From assembly GCA_944388655.1 (NCBI GenBank), contig CALXJP010000013.1:1-46587 (forward strand): a stretch of DNA of 46,587 bases, read 5' to 3'. Position numbers and translations under genes: made by a program. The notes beneath the pieces are model-generated. The model worked only from the letters and a program-made list of their open reading frames with translations. It was not told where the DNA came from and did no database searches. Origin of the DNA: an uncultured Clostridia bacterium (GTDB taxonomy: Bacteria > Bacillota > Clostridia > TANB77 > CAG-508). Below are positions 23,927 to 30,783 of the stretch, piece by piece. Each line of letters opens with the position of its first letter. Position 1 is the first letter of the stretch.

Positions 23927-25192
23927 CTAAAACCGGCGGAGCTCCATTTTACTAGTAGCTGTAGCACAACCTCGACCTGCTGTATAGCTGTCACTATAGT
24001 AGAAATCTCCACCTCTAGAAGTACAAGGACTCGCATAGTTCGTGCCAGTGAATGCTGAGTACTCTGTTGACCACTCCCATATATTAGATGCCATATCATT
24101 TATCTTACATATTTCATCTTGTTTGGTTCCTGTATTTGTCAACTTATTATTAATTGAGTTTCCTCTTTGATTTGCGTAATCTCTTCCTATTGCTTCTTGT
24201 ATATACACTACCGCCGTATCCCATGCATAACTATTCATTAAATCACTTTCTACACCACTTCCACTATACGTATTAATCGCTACTTTTGAGGCATCTGGCT
24301 GGCTAATAAAATTCCATAAGGTTCCTTCTGTATAACTCATACTATCTTCTAAAAATTCTTTTGATTTCTTACTTGCTGCTTTATAATTCTCTATACTATC
24401 TCCACTTGCAAAACTTGCCTCATATCTAGCTATATAGTATCCTCCATTTGTTTTTGCACTATTGACAAAACCTGCTAAATCTTTCGCAGTTGCATTTTCT
24501 CCATCTAGTCCGTCAGTTGCTTTTCCTACTCGATATTCTGATAATTCTGTATACTCCGCATCATCTTCTTCAATTATTTCTGTATCTCCATGTTTTTTAA
24601 AATTTTCTGGTTCTTCTTCTGTAAACGCTGCCTGTACTAATGTTGGCTTTCCATTTGATGTTGAAAAGGTATATCTTCCTAATATAATTTCTTTACTTTG
24701 ACTTTTATTATCTTTTACAAATGTTCCTACTGGTATCCACACAAACTGGCTACCTTGCACTTTCTCATCTCCTGATGCACTTACATCTTCAATTACAATT
24801 CCTTGCCCAACTGTATCTCCTGAATCCTCTGCTACTTTAAATCCTGCTGGCACCCATATAATATTTCCATGTTCATCTTCTATTGGTGTTTTTGTAGCAA
24901 AAGCTTCTCCTCCCTTTACTTCTTCTACTGTTTTTTCTGGCACTACTGGCGTAGTTCCTCCTCCACCTTGTCCACTTGTAATTTTATCTATTTCATCTGT
25001 AATACTATTAAATCCTGCCTGAGTATTTACTTCTGCATCATGCATAGAATTAGCACCTTCCTGTGCCTTCTTAAATATTCCTTGATTTCCTAACACCATA
25101 TTGATACTCACTGCTGCCAAAATAATTAAAATAACTAGGGTTACCACCAAAGCTATTAAAGTTACGGCTTGTTCTTTTTTCGTTTGCTTCAT
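23927..25192 (-). CDS. Prepilin-like surface protein with FGE/C-type-lectin-like C-terminus; candidate DGR target
   Basis: A 421-residue protein. The N-terminus MKQTKKEQAVTLIALVVTLV is a class III (type IV prepilin-like) signal: positive residues, a short processing site and a hydrophobic helix to about residue 30. A glycine-rich linker (GQGGGGTTP near 77) follows. The ectodomain has IIWVPAGFKVA and FVWIPVGTF, then GYYIARYEASF near 260. It ends with a formylglycine-generating-enzyme-like core, NDMASNIWEWSTEYS and TSRGGDF, the fold used as a lectin-like scaffold by DGR target proteins. The last 42 codons are variable against the relative at 45811. The ATG at 25192 is chosen for GAGAGGAG just upstream. 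Function is inferred: surface-exposed ligand binding. Confidence 0.82.
   Translation of the reverse strand: MKQTKKEQAVTLIALVVTLVILIILAAVSINMVLGNQGIFKKAQEGANSMHDAEVNTQAGFNSITDEIDKITSGQGGGGTTPVVPEKTVEEVKGGEAFATKTPIEDEHGNIIWVPAGFKVAEDSGDTVGQGIVIEDVSASGDEKVQGSQFVWIPVGTFVKDNKSQSKEIILGRYTFSTSNGKPTLVQAAFTEEEPENFKKHGDTEIIEEDDAEYTELSEYRVGKATDGLDGENATAKDLAGFVNSAKTNGGYYIARYEASFASGDSIENYKAASKKSKEFLEDSMSYTEGTLWNFISQPDASKVAINTYSGSGVESDLMNSYAWDTAVVYIQEAIGRDYANQRGNSINNKLTNTGTKQDEICKINDMASNIWEWSTEYSAFTGTNYASPCTSRGGDFYYSDSYTAGRGCATATSKMELRRF
23930..24055 (-). other. Candidate DGR variable region, copy 1
   Basis: The last 42 codons before the stop. Compared with the equal-length segment at 45814-45939, 25 of 42 residues differ, whereas the 46 residues just upstream differ at only 9. 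Identical positions include P-C-T, RGG, TA, AT and the final RF. Nine codons end in C and many differing sites are NNT or NNC. No template repeat is in the window. Confidence 0.6.
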
Positions 25193-25251
25193 GTTTCTCC
25201 TCTCTCCTTTTCCTTTAGTTTTCACTTTTTTTCTTCTTTTATACTGCTTCT

Positions 25252-25318
25252 ATTATATATTATCCTTTCAGTTAATTCTATTACTTTTTAATTACATTTT
25301 GGTTACAGTTATATTACA
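25252..25318 (-). promoter_or_regulatory. Promoter with four 11-bp-period direct repeats upstream of the surface-protein gene
   Basis: On the plus strand ATTACT, ATTACA, GTTACA and ATTACA start at 25280, 25291, 25302 and 25313, exactly 11 bp apart, so all face the same side of the helix. The minus-strand -10 TATAAT is at plus 25252-25257. The position expected for -35 (25275-25280, TAGAAT) is poor. The repeats cover -35 to about -75. The spacing fits OmpR/PhoB-family activator sites. Confidence 0.6.
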
Positions 25319-25421
25319 TTTTTTACCGAATATATAAATCGTACCTATGTAAAAATAAGAAGCCTATGGTATGACCTACCTATGCAAACTTTTTTGGGTT
25401 ACGATTATTTCATTTTGTGTA

Positions 25422-25450
25422 TTGCATATTAGCCTACTTTTTTATATAAT
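25422..25450 (+). promoter_or_regulatory. Promoter abutting the RluA-type gene (leaderless)
   Basis: TTGCAT 25422-25427, 17-base spacer, TATAAT 25445-25450. The predicted first transcribed base is 25457, which is the A of an ATG. No Shine-Dalgarno sequence is present. Confidence 0.75.
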
Positions 25451-25456
25451 ATGAAT

Positions 25457-26350
25457 ATGAAAAAATTAATTGTTGAAGAAAAATATAATCTAAAAAGTTT
25501 ACAAAATTACATACAAAAAGTTTTTCCTCATGTTTCACAGAATTTATTTTTTAAGACTTTGCGAAAAAAGGACATTAAAATTAACGGGGTACGTGTTTCT
25601 CAAAATGTGTATGTCCATACAGGTGATGTTATTGAAATATATTTATCTGATGAATTACTGTTAGGAAAACAAATATCTTTTGAAAGCTTATATGAAAATA
25701 AAATTTATGAAGATGAAAATATTCTTATATTGAATAAACCAAGTCAAATAGAGGTATTAGGAACAGATTCGTTAACTTCTATTTTGCAAAAACACTTTTC
25801 ATTTATTTATCCTTGTCATCGATTAGATAGAAATACACAAGGTTTAATTTTATTTGCTAAAAACACTGCTTCTTTAGAAATTCTATTTAGCAAGTTTAAA
25901 CAAAAAGAAATAGAGAAACATTATTTGGCAGTTTGCTATCATATTCCTAAAGAAAAGCAACGCACTTTACATAGTTTTTTATTTAAGGATGCTAAAAAAG
26001 CGAAAGTATATATTTCTTCTACTCCTAAAAAGGGATATGTGCCAATTTGTACTTCTTACCATGTTCTATATGAAAATCGTAAAAAAGATATTTGCCTTTT
26101 AGATGTAGAGATTGAAACAGGTAAAACTCATCAAATTCGTGCTCAATTAGCTACTATTGGTTTACCTATTATTGGTGATGAAAAGTATGGTTCTTATGAG
26201 GCTAATCGTTTATTTCATCAAAAGGAACAGTTATTGTGGAATTATGTTTTGCAGTTTCATTTTTCTACAGATGCTGGCATTTTAAATTATTTGAATCACC
26301 AATCTTTTGTTATTCCTTCTTTGCTAGAAAGCATAAAAGAAAAGATGTAA
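25457..26350 (+). CDS. RluA-family pseudouridine synthase
   Basis: Converts uridine to pseudouridine in rRNA or tRNA. The 297-residue protein has an N-terminal S4-like RNA-binding region (about 10-75, with INGVRVSQNVYVHTGDVIEI). It has the catalytic motif HRLDRNTQGLILFAKN near residue 122, whose Asp is the nucleophile, and the C-terminal ETGKTHQIRAQLATIGLPI near 216 with IGDEKYG. The exact target uridine is not readable (RluC/RluD/YlyB group). ATGs occur at 25451 and 25457; I use 25457 because the promoter predicts transcription to begin there. It is a single gene, convergent with ftsH. Confidence 0.9.
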   Translation: MKKLIVEEKYNLKSLQNYIQKVFPHVSQNLFFKTLRKKDIKINGVRVSQNVYVHTGDVIEIYLSDELLLGKQISFESLYENKIYEDENILILNKPSQIEVLGTDSLTSILQKHFSFIYPCHRLDRNTQGLILFAKNTASLEILFSKFKQKEIEKHYLAVCYHIPKEKQRTLHSFLFKDAKKAKVYISSTPKKGYVPICTSYHVLYENRKKDICLLDVEIETGKTHQIRAQLATIGLPIIGDEKYGSYEANRLFHQKEQLLWNYVLQFHFSTDAGILNYLNHQSFVIPSLLESIKEKM

Positions 26351-26384
26351 TAGGAATGTTTATTTCCTCCTTACATCTTTTCTT
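26337..26384. terminator. Terminator between the RluA-type gene and ftsH
   Basis: 26337-26350 pairs perfectly with 26371-26384 (14 bp: AAGAAAAGATGTAA). The stop codon of the plus-strand gene is inside the stem. The minus side is T-rich, so it mainly serves ftsH. Confidence 0.8.
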
Positions 26385-26416
26385 AACCAAAATACTAGCA
26401 AAGGCAAAACTCATGT

Positions 26417-28216
26417 TTATTGTTCTTTTAATATGTTCTCAAATTCTTCTTCTCCAATTGTTTCCTTTTTCAATAATGTTTGTGCAATAATTTCTAGTTG
26501 TTCCATATGCTCTTTGATAATAGATTGTGCTTTTATATATGCACCATCTAATAATAATTTTATTTCTGCTCCTATGGCATCTCCAAATTTTTCTCCTAAT
26601 ATTTGAAGTTCATATGGGTCTTTTTCTGTGTTAATGGATATATTGCCTACAAGAGAACTCATACCATATACCGTAACCATATTTTTAGCAATTTCTGTTG
26701 CTACTTCAATATCATTAGCAGCTCCTGTAGATATATCATGGAAAATGATATATTCTGCAGCTCTTCCTCCCATTAAAGCAACTAGTCGTTCTTCTAACTC
26801 TGTTTTCTCTATATAGTTTTTATCTTCATTAGATTTATACATGGTATATCCACCAGCCATACCTCTTGGAATGATAGAGATTTCTTTTACATTTTCTTGT
26901 GTTGGCAAATAACGGCTTACAATAGCATGACCTGCTTCGTGATATGCCGTAATTTTTTTATCTTTTTCTGAATATACTCTGCTTACTTTTTGTAAGCCTA
27001 CTGTTACTTTCTTTACAGCTTCTTCTATATCTTGTTCTTCAATTGCTGTATGTTGATTGACTGTAGCAATAATGGCTGCCTCATTTAAAATATTCGCTAG
27101 TTCTGCTCCTGTAAGTCCTGCTGTATCTTCTGCTATATTTTTTAAGTTTACGTCTTCTGCAAATTTCTTTTCTTTTGCATGAATTTTTAATATTTCTTCT
27201 CTTCCACGTAAATCTGGTATTTGAACGGTAATTTGTCTATCAAATCTACCTGGTCTTAGTAGCGCTTTGTCTAACATTTCTGGTCTATTGGTTGCTGCTA
27301 GTACGATAATGGTTTCATCTGTATCAAATCCATCCATTTCTACAAGCAATTGGTTAAGTGTTTGATTATTTTCTGATTCTGCTCCATTTCCTGCAGAACG
27401 TCTTGCTCCTATGGCATCAATTTCATCAATAAATACAATACATGGTGACATTTTTCTTGCTTTTTCAAATAATTTTCTTACACGGGATGCACCTAATCCT
27501 GCAAATAGTTCTATAAATTCTGATCCACTCATAGAAATAAAAGGAACACCTGCTTCACCAGCAATTGCTTTAGCAATTAAAGTTTTTCCTGTTCCTGGTT
27601 TACCATATAAAAGTACTCCTCTTGGAATTTTGGCTCCCATTTTAGTAAATTTTTCTGGATTTTTTAAAAATTCTACAATTTCTATTAATTCTTGCTTTTC
27701 TTCTTTTAATCCTGCTACATCATCAAATTTTACCTTTACTTTTGTAGCTGTTTCGTCATATACTTTGCCATTATCTCCTAATCCTTGCATTTTAAATACT
27801 AAAATAATTAATGCTACTAGTAACAAAGTTGGTAATATTTGCAAGAAGCCTGCTGAAAAAGTTAATAATCCATTTTGTGGTTTTTGAATTAAATCTATAT
27901 CGCTATTTTTATTTACTTTTTCTTCTTGTATTAATTCTATGAAAGCCTGTGTACTAGGAACAATTGCTTTTTTTTCTTCTTCTACATCTTTTAATTTTAC
28001 TTTTACGCTAGTACTTCCTACTGTCATTTCTATTTTTTCTACTTCGCCATCAGAAATTTTGGTTAATAATTCTGTATATGAAATTTCATTTTCATTTGGC
28101 TGATTCATAAGAATAATAAAAATCGTCATAAAAGCAATAGCTACAAGTGCAACTCCTATACTAATCCATATGATATGATTTTTCTTTTTATTATTTTCTG
28201 GTTTTTGATTGTTCAT
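26417..28216 (-). CDS. ftsH: ATP-dependent zinc metalloprotease FtsH
   Basis: Membrane-anchored AAA+ protease for quality control. Seen in 599 residues: membrane segments about 14-37 and 120-141 around an extracytoplasmic domain, Walker A GKPGTGKT 205-212 (family usually GPPGTGKT), and the pore loop FAG at 238-240 (family usually FVG). Walker B is IVFIDEID 260-267 and the second region of homology is ATNRPEMLDKALLRPGRFD near 308. The zinc site is HEAGH 426-430, with the third ligand Asp in STGAANDIEVAT. The start has AAAGGAAG upstream. It is followed by no partner; the DUF1189 gene lies 17 bases upstream. Confidence 0.96.
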   Translation of the reverse strand: MNNQKPENNKKKNHIIWISIGVALVAIAFMTIFIILMNQPNENEISYTELLTKISDGEVEKIEMTVGSTSVKVKLKDVEEEKKAIVPSTQAFIELIQEEKVNKNSDIDLIQKPQNGLLTFSAGFLQILPTLLLVALIILVFKMQGLGDNGKVYDETATKVKVKFDDVAGLKEEKQELIEIVEFLKNPEKFTKMGAKIPRGVLLYGKPGTGKTLIAKAIAGEAGVPFISMSGSEFIELFAGLGASRVRKLFEKARKMSPCIVFIDEIDAIGARRSAGNGAESENNQTLNQLLVEMDGFDTDETIIVLAATNRPEMLDKALLRPGRFDRQITVQIPDLRGREEILKIHAKEKKFAEDVNLKNIAEDTAGLTGAELANILNEAAIIATVNQHTAIEEQDIEEAVKKVTVGLQKVSRVYSEKDKKITAYHEAGHAIVSRYLPTQENVKEISIIPRGMAGGYTMYKSNEDKNYIEKTELEERLVALMGGRAAEYIIFHDISTGAANDIEVATEIAKNMVTVYGMSSLVGNISINTEKDPYELQILGEKFGDAIGAEIKLLLDGAYIKAQSIIKEHMEQLEIIAQTLLKKETIGEEEFENILKEQ

Positions 28217-28233
28217 GGTTTCTTCCTTTCGCT

Positions 28234-29298
28234 CTATACATTATCTGCTTGTGGACTATCTGTCCCATTTTGTTTATCTTGTTTTTTCTCTTGTTTCTTT
28301 TTTTCCTCTTCTCTTCTTTTTCTTCTTTCTGTTTCTTCTCTTTCTTGTCTTTCTTTTTCTTTTTGCTCTTCTTCTGCCTGTTTTTGTGCTGCAATTTTAG
28401 CTTGCTCTTCTATAATCATAGTAAGTTCTTGTTGTTTTTTCATGATATCTGACTTTATGATAAATAAGGATGCTATAATATAAATGTAGGCAACCGTAAT
28501 ATACATAATATCAAAGTACGTAATGGTAAAACCTGTAAACAGATTCATTACGGTATATATGGTTAATAAAATAGTAGGAAGTGTTAATGCATATATTGCC
28601 ATTTTTATCATAGCCGATATTTTTAAGCGTAGACGGAGAGCTATTGCTGTTAAATAGCCTGCTATTCCTAAGAATAGCGCATACATCATTGTCATTATCA
28701 TATTTAGCATGAAGAAATAGATTACATATGTGATGAAAAATGCTATAGCCATAATAATGGTATTATTCCCTGAAAAGTAATTTACTATATCATTTTTTTG
28801 AAATTTTTCTATTTCATAAATAGCAAAAAAATCTGCATACGTATATTCTATTAATTCCTTGCTTTGTGGTAATTTGAAATACATTTTGTCATGAAGCAAT
28901 AATACCCCTACTTGATTTTGTTGTAACTTACTTTTTTCTTCTTCTATTTTTTCTATTGTAATATCTTTAGAGGTATCTATTATGATTTTTTGAATGAATT
29001 CATCTTCTAAGGAAATGATGATTGGTTGCTCTTCACTTTCTACTGTCAATTCATTGTTTTCATAATATAAGTTGGGAAGCTGAGTATCAATATAGGATAT
29101 AGCTTGTCCCATTTTTTGATACATTTGTATACTAAATGCCAGTCCACAAATGATAGTCATAAAAAGAATTAATATAATGACATATGAGGCAACTTTTGTA
29201 AAATGCTGAGAAGCAAGTATAGGGTATTGGTCAAAATCCTTGATACTTGCTAGCATTTTTTGAAAAAAATTCATCTCTTTTTGTGTTTTTTCATTCAT
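28234..29298 (-). CDS. DUF1189-like membrane protein with charged coiled-coil tail
   Basis: A 354-residue protein. It has one N-terminal membrane segment near 38-58, an extracytoplasmic domain to about 175, four membrane segments from about 182 to 290, and then a tail of about 65 residues. The tail is almost entirely E, K, R and Q and should be a cytoplasmic helix or coiled coil. The N-terminal FFQKMLASIKDFDQYPILA and the overall topology fit DUF1189. Function is unknown for the family. It lies between cysS (20 bases) and ftsH (17 bases). Confidence 0.8.
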   Translation of the reverse strand: MNEKTQKEMNFFQKMLASIKDFDQYPILASQHFTKVASYVIILILFMTIICGLAFSIQMYQKMGQAISYIDTQLPNLYYENNELTVESEEQPIIISLEDEFIQKIIIDTSKDITIEKIEEEKSKLQQNQVGVLLLHDKMYFKLPQSKELIEYTYADFFAIYEIEKFQKNDIVNYFSGNNTIIMAIAFFITYVIYFFMLNMIMTMMYALFLGIAGYLTAIALRLRLKISAMIKMAIYALTLPTILLTIYTVMNLFTGFTITYFDIMYITVAYIYIIASLFIIKSDIMKKQQELTMIIEEQAKIAAQKQAEEEQKEKERQEREETERRKRREEEKKKQEKKQDKQNGTDSPQADNV

Positions 29299-29318
29299 CC
29301 TTAGCTCTTCCTTCCCAT

Positions 29319-30719
29319 TTATAATTTCTCGACAGTCATACCTTCTTTCGTGTCTTTTATAGTATAACCTTTTTCTTCAATTTCTTTCCTTAATTGATCA
29401 GAAAGTTCCCAATTTTTATTCTGTCTTGCTATTTTTCTTTCTTCTATTAATTTTTGTATTTCTTCTGGGAAACTAACTTCTTTTTGTTCTTGTAAGTAGT
29501 TTCCTGCATTTTTTAAGTCTAATGCTAATATTTCATCAAATGCTAATAATAATTTTGCATATTGTTTCGATTTTTTCTCATTTCTTGCTACTTCCCATAC
29601 AACCCCCATAGCTAAAGGCATATTTAAGTCATCATTAACTGCTTCCATAAAGCGTTTTTGATAGTTCTGGATTGTTTCTTCTTCTATTACCTCTTCTCCT
29701 TGCTTATGTTTGATATAACTTTCACGTAAACGATTTAACGCCTTTTGTGCGGAAAGTGCGCCTGCAAAAGTAAAGTTTAATTTTGTTCTGTAATGTGCCG
29801 TATAACAAAATAGTTTATAAGCTAGAGGTTCTATTCCTTTTTCTTGTAATTGTGCTAAAGTATAGGTATTTCCTAAACTTTTTGACATTTTTCCCCCATC
29901 TACTTGTAAAAATTCCACATGCATCCATCTTTTTGCTGGTATTTTTCCTGTTGCTCCTTTACTTTGTGCAATTTCATTTTCGTGATGTGTTGGTATATGG
30001 TCAACACCTCCCGTATGAATATCAAATTGGTCTCCTAAATATTTTCTTCCCATTGCAGAACATTCTAAATGCCAACCTGGATAAGATAACCCCCATGGGC
30101 TTTCCCATTTCATAATATGATTTTCTGGGGCTTTAATCCATACAGCAAAATCATAAGGATTTTTCTTTTCTTGATCAACTTCTACTCTCGCTCCTGCAAT
30201 TTGTTCATCTAACTTTCTATTAGAAAGAATAGGATATTTATCTAACTTAGATACATCAAAATAGATGGCTGTAGAAGTTTCATAAGCATAACCATTTTTT
30301 AAAAGAGTTTCTACATATTGTTCCATTTCTGGTATATGGTCAGTTGCTTTTGCTATAATTTCAGGAATATCTATATGCAATTTTTGTATATCTTGCATAA
30401 AAGCTTCTGTATAAAATTTGGCAATTTCATATGGGTTCTTTTTTTCTTTTCTAGCTGCCTTTTCCATTTTGTCTTCCCCTTCATCTGCATCAGATTCTAA
30501 ATGCCCTACATCAGTAATATTCATAACATGTTTAATTGTATATCCATTTTTTTTAAGAACTCTACGTAAATTATCCATAAAAATATAAGCTCTAAAGTTT
30601 CCTATATGAGCATAGTTATATACGGTAGGTCCACATGTATATATTCTAACTTCGTTTCCTTCTAAAGGTTTAAATTCTTCTTTTTGTTTTGTTAATGTAT
30701 TATATAAATATAATTTCAT
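29319..30719 (-). CDS. cysS: Cysteinyl-tRNA synthetase
   Basis: Charges tRNA-Cys. At 466 residues it is of typical length. Seen: CGPTVYNYAHIGNFRAYIF near residue 29 with the first zinc Cys and the HIGH-like motif (HIGN), then GWHLECSAMGRKYLGDQFDIH near 206 with further zinc ligands. TGGVDHIPTHHENEIAQS near 227 differs from the usual GGGxDLxFPHHENE form. KMSKSLGN near 266 is the ATP motif. No T-box leader is present. The ribosome site is AAGGA. It sits 64 bases after the penicillin-binding protein gene. Confidence 0.96.
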   Translation of the reverse strand: MKLYLYNTLTKQKEEFKPLEGNEVRIYTCGPTVYNYAHIGNFRAYIFMDNLRRVLKKNGYTIKHVMNITDVGHLESDADEGEDKMEKAARKEKKNPYEIAKFYTEAFMQDIQKLHIDIPEIIAKATDHIPEMEQYVETLLKNGYAYETSTAIYFDVSKLDKYPILSNRKLDEQIAGARVEVDQEKKNPYDFAVWIKAPENHIMKWESPWGLSYPGWHLECSAMGRKYLGDQFDIHTGGVDHIPTHHENEIAQSKGATGKIPAKRWMHVEFLQVDGGKMSKSLGNTYTLAQLQEKGIEPLAYKLFCYTAHYRTKLNFTFAGALSAQKALNRLRESYIKHKQGEEVIEEETIQNYQKRFMEAVNDDLNMPLAMGVVWEVARNEKKSKQYAKLLLAFDEILALDLKNAGNYLQEQKEVSFPEEIQKLIEERKIARQNKNWELSDQLRKEIEEKGYTIKDTKEGMTVEKL

Positions 30720-30740
30720 ATGATGTCCTTTCTTATTTTA

Positions 30741-30770
30741 CGAATGTATCTATTGCCATAGATACATTCG
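30741..30770 (-). terminator. Hairpin between the penicillin-binding protein gene and cysS
   Basis: CGAATGTATCTAT 30741-30753 pairs perfectly with 30758-30770 around a 4-base loop. On the minus strand it is followed only by TAAAATAAG, so it is a weak terminator or an mRNA-processing or stability hairpin. Confidence 0.6.
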
Positions 30771-30783
30771 CTTTTCTATAACA

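Noticed and set aside
23908-24099. Minus-strand open frame overlapping the variable region of the first surface gene, ending GFRYILYM
   Set aside because: It has no ribosome site and lies wholly in another frame of the longer gene. It is discussed as a register question rather than listed as a gene; the same applies to 45792-45983.
27411-27887. Plus-strand open frame of 158 codons inside ftsH
   Set aside because: Antisense to conserved AAA+ motifs, no start signals, composition typical of a complement shadow.
28191-28483. Open frames rich in F, S and K on both strands near the DUF1189 tail
   Set aside because: They arise from the repetitive Glu/Lys/Arg codons of the coiled-coil tail read in other frames.
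30720-30783. Possible T-box leader before cysS
   Set aside because: The gap is only 64 bases and holds one simple hairpin; no T-box sequence or specifier stem is present. The tyrS leader is also too short.
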